Shown one piece after another: positions 1-12,024 of a stretch of DNA of 64,000 bases (positions are counted from its first letter, which is position 1; every line of letters starts with the position of its first letter). The notes beneath the pieces were generated by a model. It did not search any database and was not told where the DNA came from. It was given only the letters and a program-made list of their open reading frames with translations. The stretch spans positions 434,001 to 498,000 of the forward strand of contig QRDG01000820.1 in assembly GCA_012064385.1 (NCBI GenBank), given 5' to 3'. Position numbers and translations under genes: made by a program. The stretch comes from Puccinellia tenuiflora (taxonomy: Eukaryota; Streptophyta; Magnoliopsida; Poales; Poaceae).

Positions 1-1690
1 AACCCTATCAAGATCATACCTTTGACTTGCGCATTAATCCACTTGAGTTCGATGAAGATGATCTTCAACTCCTCAAGATGCACCACCTTCCTCGATCGCG
101 CTTCGGTGAAGATTCACATGATGCTCCCCCATACACCAAGATGGGAGACGCTCTCTTCGGCATATCTTCACTTGGCCTTGAGTGATGATCAACCCATACA
201 AAACCTTGATCAACACAAACTTTTCTTCATCCCTTAACCTTGACTCCAACAAATGGAGAACAAGCAAACAAATGGACAACATACAAATATAGCTCAATGC
301 AAATATTAGTCCATAGAGATTGTCATTAATTACCAAAATCATGCATGGGGGCAACCATGCACTTTCAACTTCTTTTCAACTAAGAGGAAATCACGACACT
401 AAAGCACTATTGACTTATGTTGTTTTTAGTTTAGAAAAGTACGGCTCCACACTCTACTAATACATCTTCACTAATCAGCTCTTAACAACATTAGCCAACA
501 AATTTTAACCATTAGTTATTTTAATACCTCAAAACAATTGAAGAGGAGCAAGTTATCTACACAATGGTCTACAAGACTTTGCAACTTTTCTCTATTTCAT
601 ACCACTATCACAAACATAGCATTTTCCAATCTAACACATCAACCAAGCAACTAAAACAACTCTCTAACAAATAGGAGTGAAACACAAGAGAGCTTAACAC
701 AAAGAACTAGCAACTCTAAACAAGATAACATGCTAAAAGCGAGAGCTTACTAGAAAACAGGCAGTAGCTAAGAATACTCAACAAATATAAGCGAAACACA
801 AGAGTATTCATATGAAAAAGCGGAGCGTGTCTCTCTCCCACACAAGAATGCTAGGATCCAACTTATTAAGCAAACTAAAACACACACTCAAAATAAAAAC
901 AGACCTGATAGCGGAATAAAAATATAGTATCACTAGAGATGACCTGATAGTTTTGTCGATGAAGAAGGGGATGCTTTGGGCATCCCCAAGCTTAGATGCT
1001 TGAGTCTTCTTGAATTTGCTGGGGATGACCCACCGGGGCATCCCCAAGCTTAGGCTTTTCACTCTTCTTGATTTCATCATATCGTCCCTTTTGCTTACTT
1101 GAAAACTTCCACCACATCAAACTCAAATTAATTCTCATTACAGGGTTAGTGCATAAACCAAAAATTCACAAGTTCTACTGTGACACAAGTACACCTTAAT
1201 GCATTATAACATTAGCTACAGCCACTGATGCTCAAAGAATCAAAAAGATCCAAGTAAACATCGCAAAAGAAGCAATGCACAATAAAAGGCAGAATCTGTC
1301 AAAATCTGAACAGTCTGTAAAGACGAATTTTTTCGAGGTACTAGAGTTGCTCAAATCGAAAACCACTGAACTAGAAAAAGTTTCATACATATATGAAGAT
1401 TCAGCACACAAAATCTCAAAGCATTTCGTCGCTTCTGGAATAAATGACGAATTTAACGGTGACAGACAGAAATCTGTTTCCTGTGCAGAAATCTAAATAT
1501 AGCAAAAACTTTCTACTAGAGACCTTACTTGGCACAACATTGCAAGAAAATAAAGATACAAAGAAGTTGCTACAGAAGTAAACAAACTTCTTGACTCAAA
1601 TAAAAGAAAAGATACTGAAAATAAAATGATGGGTTGTCTCCCATAAGCGCTTTTCTTTAACGCCTTTCAGCTAGGCGCAGAAAGTGAACA

Positions 1691-2383
1691 TCAAGTATTT
1701 CCAAGAGAAGAAGCATCAAACTCATCAAAAGTATTCCCCAAAACAGAATTTTTCATAATTGGTACCTTGGGTATTTCTAAAGTTGCCTCATTTACATCAC
1801 CTTTGGTTGCATCATTTGTTCTTGGCTTTGGTGCCTTAGGAACATATATAAATCTTTGCTCTTTTCCAGAGGGGACTTTCTTGCTTTTAAACTTAAGAGA
1901 AGAAAAGGTTGAACTTATGGTTTCCATTGCCTCTTCTAAATCACCAATCCTAAGGTTTTGATTATCTTTAGTGTTGTTGGCTTCTAGGATAGTGACTCTC
2001 TTATCAATTTTTACTATAGATTCATCCATTTCACTAATATCAAGAGGTGTTGGCAAATTCTTTTCCATAGCATTCAACCTATTCATAATATCTTCTAAAG
2101 TGACCTCAGTTTCAAAAGTTTTAATAGGTGGTACTCCAACTAAACTTTCAATTATATTTCTAGCTTCCAAAGCAGGAGTACCAAGAAAATTACCACCTGT
2201 GAGAGTATCAAGAACATACCTATACCAACTAGTGATACCAACATAAAAGTTCCTAAGAAGGATCATTGTGGAATATTTTTTTGTACATCTATGATGAGCA
2301 TCACTAATCCTATACCACGCATCTTTCAGACTTTCTCCCCCTTGTTGTTTAAAAGAACGAACTTCAACTTCAGGAGCATTCAT
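1691..2383 (-). CDS. gag-like protein of the Gypsy element
   Basis: Open frame of about 230 residues from the ATG at 2383 (the frame stays open a few codons upstream). The N-terminal third matches the plant retrotransposon gag pattern: SFKQQGGESLKDAWYRI, then RNFYVGIT..YRYVLDTLTGG, then a conserved EARNIIESLVG segment. The rest is charged and Lys/Glu-rich (EEAMETI, KKVPSGKEQRF) and ends at a stop. There is no CCHC zinc knuckle and no protease. It would form the capsid-like particle for reverse transcription in the cytoplasm. The protein is shorter at its N-terminus than usual gag proteins, which fits a non-autonomous family. Confidence 0.65.
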   Translation of the reverse strand: MNAPEVEVRSFKQQGGESLKDAWYRISDAHHRCTKKYSTMILLRNFYVGITSWYRYVLDTLTGGNFLGTPALEARNIIESLVGVPPIKTFETEVTLEDIMNRLNAMEKNLPTPLDISEMDESIVKIDKRVTILEANNTKDNQNLRIGDLEEAMETISSTFSSLKFKSKKVPSGKEQRFIYVPKAPKPRTNDATKGDVNEATLEIPKVPIMKNSVLGNTFDEFDASSLGNT

Positions 2384-2600
2384 TTTTAAGAAAAGCAAGG
2401 TAAACCGAATTACACAAAAATAAACAAGTAACTAATTTTTTGGGTTTTTGATATAGGAAAGCAACAAGATAAATTCTACACTAATTTTTGTGTGTTTTTG
2501 ATATAAGAAAGCAAAACAAGACAAAGCAATAATAATAAGCAAGACTAAAACAAAGTAAAGAGATTGGAACTGAGAGACTCCCCTTGCAGAAGCTTCTCTA

Positions 2601-2927
2601 CTCCCCGGCAACGGCGCCAGAAAAAGAGCTGTTGACGGAGGAGTGAGAAGTTTGGTACTTCGAGAAGCTTCTTACTGAGCACTCTTAACTCCCCGGCAAC
2701 GGCGCCAGAAAAAGAGCTTGATAGCGCGAGAGGTGTTAATCAATCACGCTTCGTTGGGCACCCCAAGAGGAAGGTTTGAGGAGCACAGCAGCAAGTTTTC
2801 CCTCAGTTAGAAACCAAGGTTATCGAACCAGTAGGAGTGAGGAATGCTTCAGAAGGTTGTCCACAACTGCAATGGCGCCAGAAAATGTGCTTAGCGTGTT
2901 GACAGCAACGGTGCCAGAAAAAGAGCT
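2601..2927 (-). repeat. Repeated primer-binding-site segments
   Basis: The roughly 30-bp block CTCCCCGGCAACGGCGCCAG followed by AAAAAGAGCT (plus strand) occurs at 2601-2630 and 2689-2718, an 88-bp spacing with diverged sequence between. A degenerate third copy (CAACGGTGCCAGAAAAAGAG) lies at 2904-2927, inside the LTR. Confidence 0.75.
2689..2707 (-). other. Primer-binding site
   Basis: On the minus strand TGGCGCCGTTGCCGGGGAG lies about 11 bases inside the LTR end. TGGCGCC is the typical first half of the tRNA-primed site in abundant cereal Gypsy elements. Confidence 0.7.
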
Positions 2928-4342
2928 GTTGCAGGGGAGACAGTGGAACCTGCAGAACACAATCAAACTACTTTGCCCCAACGAAGCAGTGAGGTTGTCA
3001 ATCTCACCGGCCTTGCTGAATACAAAGGATTAAATGTATGTGTGGAAGGAAGCTTATTTGCAGTAAATGAAAGCAGTAGAGCAGTTGATTTAATTGCAGA
3101 TGTAAAAGAATAGACCGGGGTCCACAGTTCACTAGTGGTGTCTTCTCCATAAATAAAATACTACACATGCTGGGTAACAAATTACAGCTGGGCAATTGAC
3201 AGGATAGAGAATGCATGACAATGCATGAACATTGCATAATACAGAGGATGATGATGTCTATATGAGATGCTTTGGGCATTACGACAAAATACATAGATAG
3301 TTGTTCCAAGCATACACCTATGCCTAAATAGTCCACCTTTGAGATAACATACCGTAAAATCTCTCCAGTATTAAGTTGCAAGCAACAGACAATTGCATGA
3401 AGAACTATGCATAAAGTTTACTCCCTAGTAGCAACGGCACTCCCCCGTCCTTATATATTTCTGTCACTCAAGCCAAGGCACACAGGGACCGAACCCACTA
3501 TCTAGCATAAATACTCCCTCTTGGAGATACAAGCAACTACTTGATCAAGGCAATTACAAGTACCGGAAAGCATGCAAGATCACGAATAACATAGACATGA
3601 TAATATCAATAATCAACATCACAAGGTACTTCTCTATTCATCGGATCCCAGCAAACACAACATGTAGCATTACAATAAGATGATCTTGATCATGATAGGC
3701 AGCTCACAAGATCTAAACATGATAGCACAAGAGGAGAAGACTACCATCTAGCTACTGCATGGACCCGTAGTCCAAGGATGAACTACTCACACATCTGTCC
3801 GGAGGCGGGCATGGTGGTGTAGAGCCCTCCGGCGATGATTCCCCTCTCCGGCAGGGTGCCGGGGAGAGCTTCAGAACCCTCCCGAACTAGGGTTGACGAC
3901 GGCGGCGGCGACGGATGTTTTTCTGGAATTTTGATCCGGTACTTAGGGTTTTCTCGTCGGGGGGATTATATAGGCGAAAGGGCGGCGTCGGTGGAGGCCC
4001 GAGGGGGCCACACCACCTGGTGGCGCGGCAGACAGGTGGGCCGCGCCACCCTAGGGTGTGGTCGCCCTCTGGTGCGTCTTCGGCTCCCCTTTGGACTCCG
4101 TGTGCGTGACGAAATTATAAGATCCTGGATTTTTGTCCCGTCCGATTCCGAGAATATTTCCTTAAGTAATTTTCTGAAACGGAAAAACGGCAGAAAACTG
4201 GAACTGGCACTGGGGCATCTTGTTAATATGTTAGTTCCAAAAAATGCATAAAAATGCTATAAGATGTAAACAAAACATGTAGCAAATGGTATGAAAACAA
4301 GCATGGATCATAAGAAATTATAGATACGTCGGAGACGTATCA
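2719..4342 (-). repeat. LTR (1,624 bp) of the Gypsy element
   Basis: Bounded by TGATA...TATCA on the minus strand and adjoining the primer-binding site at its inner end. It contains a GC-rich segment (3790-4120) that probably includes the promoter and R region. It also contains two primer-binding-like segments (about 2870-2890 and 2904-2927), which is unusual inside an LTR. Confidence 0.8.
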
Positions 4343-7300
4343 GCTGTCGTTGCTTCGACGGGTTGGCATAATATTTTCTGCTTCCTCTTTGTAGGTGGTT
4401 CTGTAGATGTGTCTCCTCCGCCGGTTGGTTCTTCGTCGTCTCTTCCTGTTCGTCTGCGACAAACTGCTGTCTCCGGTGTGTGCTTCCTCGCTTGCGTCGT
4501 TTTTGCTCTGATGACTTCGCATAATTTGTTCTGCTCTTTCTTTCTGCTCCGACCGATGGTGGTCGGCCCACGGCCAGAGTCACCATCGAAGACGCCGTCA
4601 TGGCCGATGGTGGTCGGCCCACGGCCAGAGCTCCGACCGCCTGAGCTCGAGCCAAAGCTCACGATGCCACCTCCACCACTGCCTACACAGTAGACGCTCA
4701 CCTGCAGCCCTGTAGCTGTAGGTCGATTTCCTCCTTCCGAAATATTGATGTCCCGATTGTTTAGTAGATCGAGGGCATCATAGTTGGTCCTGACTCCTGA
4801 ATGAATGGCACAAAAGGTCTAAAAATAATTAGATGCTTTGCTTGTGATTTTCGTGCTTAACAAGTGTTTGCTGTTATTCCTATAAGAACCTAATCAGCGT
4901 ATTTTTCAGATTTCTCATTTGGTCCGTGTGGGCTAAAGTAATTTATTCAGCTGACAACCTCATCTGCATAAGATGCAGCCCATCCGGGTCTTCTTCTTCC
5001 TGCTGATTAACTCATATACATCTGTTCCCTTCTTCTATGGATTAAAGTTTTGTTTGTATGACATCCATTTCTGAATTTTCTGTTTATGTGCTGTACCAAC
5101 AAAATTTCAAATACTAATATTTGTTTATATTGTTTTGCAGGTTAATTTGGCGTCTAGGTTTCCGGAGTGAGCTAATTCAACTATTCGGGCTCGGGATGTT
5201 TACCTTTGAAAGCCGCAGGTCAGTTCTCTCCAATCTGATCCATGAGTCCACGTAGTCGGCGTGATTCTTCTCTATTTATTTTCCTTTATTTTTTCGAGAC
5301 TTCGCAACTCAGTTTTTCCTGAGAGTGAAAAGTGCGAGCATTTGTATCCTAGGTGTTGCAAGGTATTAATGATGTTCCACATGGAGAGGGCTACGGACTA
5401 TGATTTGGATTGCTTGTTGCAAATCGCCATCTCATATGATACTTTGTACTTGGCTTGCAACTTTGCATCTACTGGAACGATATCAGGACCTTAAAAACTA
5501 GATCAGGTTATGTCAACATATGATTCTTGCATCAGTTTTCCAGTTTATGAATTTCCGTAATTTCGACAATACTTTGCTACTCAGCTTTGAAGAGTGCGAA
5601 GATTGCAAGGTTTTTCATACTAGGTGTTGCAAAGGTATTGGTGGTGTTCTACACCCATTGATGCACAGATGCAGAGCATGTCTCAAGTGATATTTTATGC
5701 TAATTTAAGAATAGGTTGTTTCAAAGGTACTGCTGATGCTCTACGTCCATTGCTCCACACCTGCAGAGCATGCTTCCGGCAAAAAAAATTATATCGTAAA
5801 GTACACAAATTTGGTTGGCAGAGAAATCTTACGAGGATATGCTTTTATAAACACTTGATTCATTATTTCATTGTGGTTTCAGGCAAAAAGTTCAGTGAGT
5901 ACGTATGTTTATTCTTAGTGTATCCTACACCACCTATAATAACTGGGGTTGCAAACTAGCAGTAATTACTTTTTTTTTCTTTTCCTGGAGGTGATCATAC
6001 AGTTTTATTCATGTCAGTACCCATTTTCCTCTAAACTACCATCTATATAGTGAGGAGCAATTTAGTCTGTCCTGTGAACTAATACAATGCATACCAATTC
6101 TTCCACGGGGAATAAGGATAAGGATTTTTTGTTCCACTTTTTTTTAATCTGTGAGGTAAGTGTCGTGGTTAGCTCACTATTTTCTCAATTCATGCTACCG
6201 TCAGAGAGGAGGCCGCTGTCGCGGGGGCGTGCAGGGACGGCACACCTTTTAGTAAATTGTTGAGCTTCAGTTAGGTAATCAATATTAGTGTTATATCAAA
6301 GTTCTCTACATGCTGCTTACATATAAGACCATACTGGTTGGCTTTTAATTCAAAATAAATGATTGATGGTTGAATGGTACTCTATGTTAGTTTCCTTTTC
6401 TCCCCAAACTCTTTTGAATTCTTGTGGGGACAATGACGCTTCTATTACAAAATGATCTTCCATACAGTTAGATAGCTGAATTTGCTTTTCTTATTCTACA
6501 CATCTGTAAAATTTATTTATTTATTAGATTAGTTTAACTGGTTACATACTACAGATAATGTGTGGTCTTCTTTAGTGCTTCTCTGTATTACATCATAGAA
6601 GCAGTGATGCTGCTTGTGTGCACTGGTGGTGAAATTGTCAGGTACGTAAGTAACCAAGTGTACCGGTAATCATAAAGTATATCAAGAAAGCAACTATGCT
6701 GCCAGAGAAAACAGTAAGAGATGTTGCCATCAGATGCCAGTGGATGGCGGTTACTACCCGATTCATCTGATCTACTCCGAGAGCATCCAAATGATACTTT
6801 TTCCTGCATCCAAATGTATATTTTCTTGCCTCTTTGTGCCACCATCTGCTTGCAGGAAATAATTAAAGGAATTCATGAAGAGTGAAGCACATGAGGATGT
6901 GAAACATGCTCATATATCTTGAGCAACAAGGAATCATGGTGTGAAAACACAACTGTGTCATGAGGTAATACTCGTTTTGCCTTTTGACGCTTTATTAGTG
7001 TCCATCAGATTAGTCTAAGAATGGATATAATTTAGTTTTTTATCCTCACAGAACCTGCATGGCCTCTTTTTTAGATCCATTCCTCGATAATATCACCGAG
7101 CAAAATCTCACCACTACAATGTTAGATTATGTCTACCGATGTGCATTGACTGCACATCAAAGGGAACTTGAAACCCAGCAAAATCTTGCCACTGCAATGC
7201 TTTGGAGACAACAACAACAACAACAACAATAATATTATAGTGCATCTCATCAACGAGCTGAACTCTACAAGAGAGATCTGACAAGATGATATATAGGTTC

Positions 7301-8382
7301 AGGAATGCACTCAGCGACTCAGGTAATGTTCTCTCACTACAGATACATTGCCCAGGGTTGCCATATCCTCAACGAACGAGACCGGATACCGTGGACCACC
7401 GAATCCTCGCGGTGCAGCACACAAATTGGCCTTTGAAATAAGCAGGATTATCAGGGACACAATCCAAGCGACAACCAACAAGTGAAAGATCTGTGATAGA
7501 CCAAGAAAGATGATGCGCCAAGAAACACCTAAAGAAACTACAACTGAACAACTAGATTTGCAAGATGCTATAAAATACTCGGTACGGTTTGAAATTGGTA
7601 TTGTATAGTATAGTGTAAAAGTTTCAAATAAGGTACTGCAAAGAAGGCTATATATGTAGCTCTTCAGTGGAGAGTAGGAATAGTATAAATAACTCTCTAC
7701 AGTTTAGTAGATGGTATGTACTTTGTAATTTAGTAAGTGATCTGTACACAGTATAAGAGGGCAACTTATAATGTGCTGCAAATAAAGAATGTAATTGACA
7801 TTAATAATATAAATATGGTATTGTATTGTATTACTATGGACCCTAACTGTACTTACTTTGGTATTCAAAATCACATGTTGTTCCCATCCGACAGAAGGTA
7901 AATTTACACAAGATTAACAAGAATAGAAGACTAAACTCATATAGTTATATCATACACGAATTCAGACTTACAACATAAAATTTCTCTCAGATTTTATAGT
8001 GATAACCTGAGAATTATATAAAGAAAAAAATACAACCACAAATTACGGCACACTAATTTATATGATTTTCTGTGTCGTTGGTTCCATAGAGATAATACTT
8101 AGAAAAAAAGCACCGCTAAAATGAAAAATAGTGAATAAGTTCAAACACCAAAGTACTTGTCTACATCTACCTACCTGAAGTTACTAAAACATCATGAAGT
8201 CTTGAAAGCGAAGGGAATTTAGTGAAAACCGTAAGTTCATAATATATACCGTTGATCCCGGTATATGTAATATATTTAATAATTTAGATGTTCGATACCA
8301 CGGGGGCGGCGTGCGCGGCGACAAGGCCTACTAGTACGATATGGGCCAAAGACATTTTTTTATCTGGACAGTCCTCAGAGAG
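4343..8382. other. Unassigned region with local direct repeats
   Basis: No convincing gene. The short GC-rich ORFs at 4318-4701 on both strands carry a duplicated block (GATGGTGGTCGGCCCACGGC at about 4556 and 4605) and no recognisable domain. Between 5330 and 5790 a segment starting AGGT(G/T)GTT(G/T)CAAAGGTA and ending CTGCAGAGCATG(C/T)CT is present in diverged direct copies about 95 bp apart. A (CAA)n microsatellite lies at 7208-7230. Some junctions look like splice sites (for example TTTTGCAG before 5141), so a non-coding transcript is possible but not shown. Confidence 0.4.
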
Positions 8383-10297
8383 GCGGAATCCTATTTGCCG
8401 CCTTTTGCGGCAAATCGAAGTCGCGCCGCGCAGCTGCCTTACGCCGCACACCTTTCTTGGGCCTTCGTTCGCTGTTTTCACGTTGCGGTTTGGTTCGCTG
8501 TTTTCACGTTGCTTCGTTCGTTTTTTTTTTCTTCCCTTTTTCTTTTCTGTTTCTTTTCAATTTTTCTTATTTTTCGTTTTTCTTTTTCTTTTCCTTTTTG
8601 TTTCTTTCATTTTTTTCGTTTTTTTTCATTTCTTTTTTGTGTTTCTTTTTTCTTTTTTTCTTTTCTCGTTTTTGTTTCTTTCATTTTTCTAGTTTCTTTT
8701 TTTTCAGATTTTGAATTTGTTCAAATTCAAATTTCGTTCAGATTTTGAATTCTTTAAAATACGAAATTATTTAATTTTATATTTATTAAAATTTAAATTT
8801 GTTTATATTTCAAATTTGTTCATTTTTTGTTTCTTTTTTTTTCTTTTTTCGTCACTTGTATATATTTTGAGAAACTTATTTTTTCACCGATCTTTCCTGT
8901 TCGCTTTTAAATCGTTCAAAATAGTTTCCGTTCACCGCCATTTTCTGTTCACTTTTAAAATCGTTCAAAAATAAATTTCGTTCACAATAAATTTTCCGTT
9001 CGCTTTTAAATCGTTCAAAAATAAATTTCGTTCACCGCCATTTTCTGTTCACTTTTAAAATCGTTCAAAAATAAATTTCGTTCACAATAAATTTTCTGTT
9101 CGCTTTTAAATCGTTCAAAAATAAATTTCGTTCACCGCCATTTTCTGTTCACTTTTAAAATCGTTAAAAAATAAATTTCGTTTTTATTTTCTTCACCGAT
9201 CTTTCTTGTTCATTTTTTGAAATTGTTCAAAAATAATTTCTGTTCACTGACATTTTCTGTTCACTTTTTAAAGTCGTTCAAAAATAAATTTTGTTCAACG
9301 ACCTTTTCTGTTCACTTTTAAAATCGTTCAAAATAGTTTCCGTTCAAAATACCTATTTGTTCACTTTTTTAAATTGTTAAAAAATAAATTTCGCTCACCG
9401 CCGTTTTCTGTTCACTTTTTTAAATCGTTCAAAAATAGATTTTGTTCAACGACCTTTTCTGTTCACTTTTAAAATCGTTCAAAATAGTTTCCGTTCACCG
9501 ACATTGTATGTTCATTTTTTTATTGTTCAAAAATAAATTCTGTTCACCGCCATTTTCTATTCATTTAAACTGTTCAAATGAGGTCATTGTTCTAATTGAA
9601 AAAAAGTTCAATTTAAAATATATGTTCTTGCATACTTTTTCAATGCGAAACATGCGCCTATTTTTCTTACGTCTCGCGTCGAGGACAACAGTCATTTTTT
9701 GAAAAATATTCATATTCGGAAAATGTCCAGATTAAAATTGTTCAAATAAATTTTCGTTTAAAATTTTTCATATTCAAAATTGTTCAAATAAAAAGGTTCA
9801 AATTTCAAAATTGTAAAAACGTTCAGATTTTGAAAATATTTATATGAAAAATGTCATATTTAAACTTTGTTCAAGTAGATCCATACATTCTGTATAGTTG
9901 GATGAAAAAAAAAGAACAAAACGAGCTAGCTAGCTATTCATTCACTCGACTGATCGATCCGTGTCACAAGAAACCGAATACGCGGAAACGAAAAAAAATG
10001 GTACGCTGGGGACATACACGCATGTACCTCCACTCCACACCAGGACATAAAATAAGGAACAAGCTCCAAATGCAAGACATTGATCTAGTACTGCCACTAA
10101 CACTTCCGCGTGTGATAGATGCGTTGATCTGTGAGTCTGTGACTCGAGTGAATCCAAAGGAGCTTCTGATCAGCGAACGAACTAAACGAACGAAGAAAAG
10201 AAGCAGTGCAGATGGGCCGGCCCGCTAAAATAACCATGAAGGAAAGGTGCGCAGGGCGTCACAGTTTTGCCGCTAAAGGCGGCAGAAAGGAGGACCC
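8383..10297. mobile_element. Non-autonomous Mutator-like element, AT-rich, 1.9 kb
   Basis: Flanked by a 9-bp direct repeat CTCAGAGAG (8374-8382 and 10298-10306), the target-site length of the Mutator superfamily. The two ends are imperfect inverted repeats: the left contains TTTGCCGCCTTTTGCGGCAAA (8394-8414) and the right, in reverse complement, contains CTGCCGCCTTTAGCGGCAAA (10266-10286). Each end motif is itself palindromic. The interior codes for nothing plausible. It is a C/T-rich tract (8515-8710) followed by a minisatellite (8880-9580) and AT-rich DNA. Divergence of the ends suggests an old copy. Confidence 0.6.
8880..9580. repeat. AT-rich minisatellite array
   Basis: About a dozen imperfect copies of a unit of roughly 50 bp built around TTCACCGCCATTTTCTGTTC, then ACTTTTAAAATCGTTCAAAA and ATAAATTTCG. 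Copies alternate between two versions (TTCACCGCCATTTTCTG and TTCACAATAAATTTTC), suggesting higher-order pairing of units early in the array. Confidence 0.8.
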
Positions 10298-10858
10298 CTC
10301 AGAGAGTCATGACCAACGGAGTACCAAAAAAAAACCTGCAGACTACCAAACACGCTCTAGAAGTGGTCACTCTGCTTGGTCATTTGACTTTAGGCCAAAA
10401 TTCCCTGATCATGAGATTTCTTCTTGCGTCAATGCCAAGTAGACGTCGGGCCCTAAGGATTTCCCAGTAGAACACCAGGTCTCGCAATATATCCGAACGA
10501 ATGTGCAATAGGAGTCTTGTTGCACATTCAGATCCGGTCTCATTTGTAATCAACCAGCCGGCGGGCTGTGAACAAGAAGAAAATAAATAACGAGGAGCAG
10601 ATACCACGAACACTCCGGTTTGCGACGATACCCAAACAGGAGGCCGGAAGGCGATGTCGGAGACCGCAACAAACATACTCTGCTCTGCTCACACGGCGAA
10701 CTGTGTCAGAGTTGACTGACCAGCACTCCCAAATTTCCAAGTCGTCTCCTCGTCGTCTCTTCTTGTTCCGATGAGCAGCCCACCACTCGATCTACACACA
10801 CTTGCTTGCATGCTTAGCGATCAAACACTCAGCTAGCTAGCTCGACTGATCCCGCGCC

Positions 10859-11863
10859 ATGGCCGCCACAGCAGGTGCATCGTCGTCTCCGTGCGCCAGC
10901 TTCGTCGAGGAGACCCTGCTCCTCCCCACGCGCAACGCGAGGCTGTTCGCGCCGGTCTTCGCGCTCGTCTACGCCCACACCTTCGTCTTCCTCGCCGTCG
11001 CCGTCCTCCTCGCGCACCCGCTCGCCTCGGTCCAGCTCCACGACGGCCTCTCCTCGTGGCGCGACGCGTCGTACGCCTTGTCGCCCGACAAGATCCGGGA
11101 CAACGCCGTGGCGCTGCTCCTCCTCTACCTCGCCTACCTCGCCAGCAAGCTCGCCACGCAGGCCACCGTCGCGCTCGCCGCCTCCGCCACGCTCCGCTGT
11201 TCCGGGGACGACCGGCCCTGCTCGCTCGCCGGGCTCGTTTGCGACAAGGCGTCTCGCGGCCTCCTCGCGGGCGCCGCCCTCGTCGCCGCCGTCGAGCTCG
11301 CCTCCACGGCTATCCCAGCGGCCTGCCTCGCGTCCTGGTGGAGCTACGGCGTCGCACTCTCGAACGTCGAGTCCTTCGTGCAAGGCGTCCTGCTCTTCCT
11401 CTGCGTACTCGCCCTCCTCTTCCGCCTCTTCCTCGCCGCCGTCTTCCAGGTGGCCATCGCCGCGTCTGCGTCGGCAGAGGAAGGATGCGACGGTGGCGGT
11501 ATGCGCGCACTGCTCCGTGCGTGGCGGTTCATGACCACGGCGGCGAGGAGGAAAGAAGCTGCCGTTCAGGTGTTCGTGGTGAGCGCCCTGCTGCCTCTCG
11601 CCACGTACCCCGTGTACGCGTTTGCTCTGGACTGCGCGCAGGGCGGGTCCTTGTTCTTGCTAGGCATCCTATACAGCTTTGTCCTGCCGTCCGCCGGCGT
11701 GCAGCTCTGCTCCACGGTGGCCGCCACGGTGTTCTACCACCGGTGCGTCGAGCTTCATCTCGAGCCTGCCATTCCTCTGACGGTGAAGCTAGGCAAACTC
11801 ACTGAAACTCTGCCCTCATCACCTGATCCTGCAGACCGAATTACCGATCTTGAATCAAAATGA
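10859..11863 (+). CDS. Multi-pass membrane protein of unknown function (334 aa)
   Basis: Single-exon, GC-rich ORF with a good plant start context (GCGCCATGGCC). The N-terminus reads FVEETLLLPTRNARLFAPVF, the short amphipathic lead-in seen in a plant family of unknown membrane proteins that begin F..IL.E...I..RN..LF. About six hydrophobic segments follow: residues ~30-55, ~80-105, ~125-160, ~165-200 (including VLLFLCVLALLFRLFLAAVF), ~235-260 and ~265-295. A basic loop (WRFMTTAARRKEAAVQ) precedes the fifth. The C-terminal 40 residues are hydrophilic. No catalytic motif or transport signature is visible, so the substrate and exact membrane are unknown. The gene converges on the small secreted-protein gene at 12025-12348 with about 160 bp between stop codons. 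Family placement is by memory of the N-terminal pattern and is tentative. Confidence 0.8.
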   Translation: MAATAGASSSPCASFVEETLLLPTRNARLFAPVFALVYAHTFVFLAVAVLLAHPLASVQLHDGLSSWRDASYALSPDKIRDNAVALLLLYLAYLASKLATQATVALAASATLRCSGDDRPCSLAGLVCDKASRGLLAGAALVAAVELASTAIPAACLASWWSYGVALSNVESFVQGVLLFLCVLALLFRLFLAAVFQVAIAASASAEEGCDGGGMRALLRAWRFMTTAARRKEAAVQVFVVSALLPLATYPVYAFALDCAQGGSLFLLGILYSFVLPSAGVQLCSTVAATVFYHRCVELHLEPAIPLTVKLGKLTETLPSSPDPADRITDLESK

Positions 11864-12024
11864 GGATGTATTTTGTGTAATTCTGGTTTTTGACAAAGAA
11901 TAAGTCAGAACTAATGAGCCCCCCGTAATGAGGGAAGATGTACTGAATGTTTTTGGTAGGGACGATACACTGAATGTGCATTGTCGTCGTACTAATACTG
12001 TAATACAGACATACAGTAGCTTGA

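Larger units (their letters stand above)
1..4342 (-). mobile_element. Gypsy-type LTR retrotransposon, 5' portion (continues off the left edge)
   Basis: A minus-strand element is read from the right: LTR 2719-4342, primer-binding site 2689-2707, a gag-like ORF 1691-2383, then non-coding internal sequence to the window edge. The LTR begins TGATACGTCTCCGACGTATC on the minus strand and ends GCTATCA, so the TGATA/TATCA ends match. I recognise this terminal sequence and the TGGCGCCGTTGCCGGGGA site as typical of very abundant Triticeae Gypsy families, but I do not assign a family name. No protease, reverse transcriptase or integrase is visible in 1-1690, so the element is either non-autonomous or its pol lies outside the window. 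The other LTR is not in view. The base pairs after the outer end (4343-4347, GCTGT) are the candidate target-site duplication. Confidence 0.85.

Noticed and set aside
8515..8710. Phe/Ser-rich ORFs resembling a membrane protein
   Set aside because: Translations of a T/C-rich low-complexity tract; all three frames give the same kind of product.
10875..11805. 219- and 304-codon ORFs overlapping the membrane-protein gene
   Set aside because: Shadow frames of the GC-rich coding exon with Arg/Ser/Pro-biased translations.
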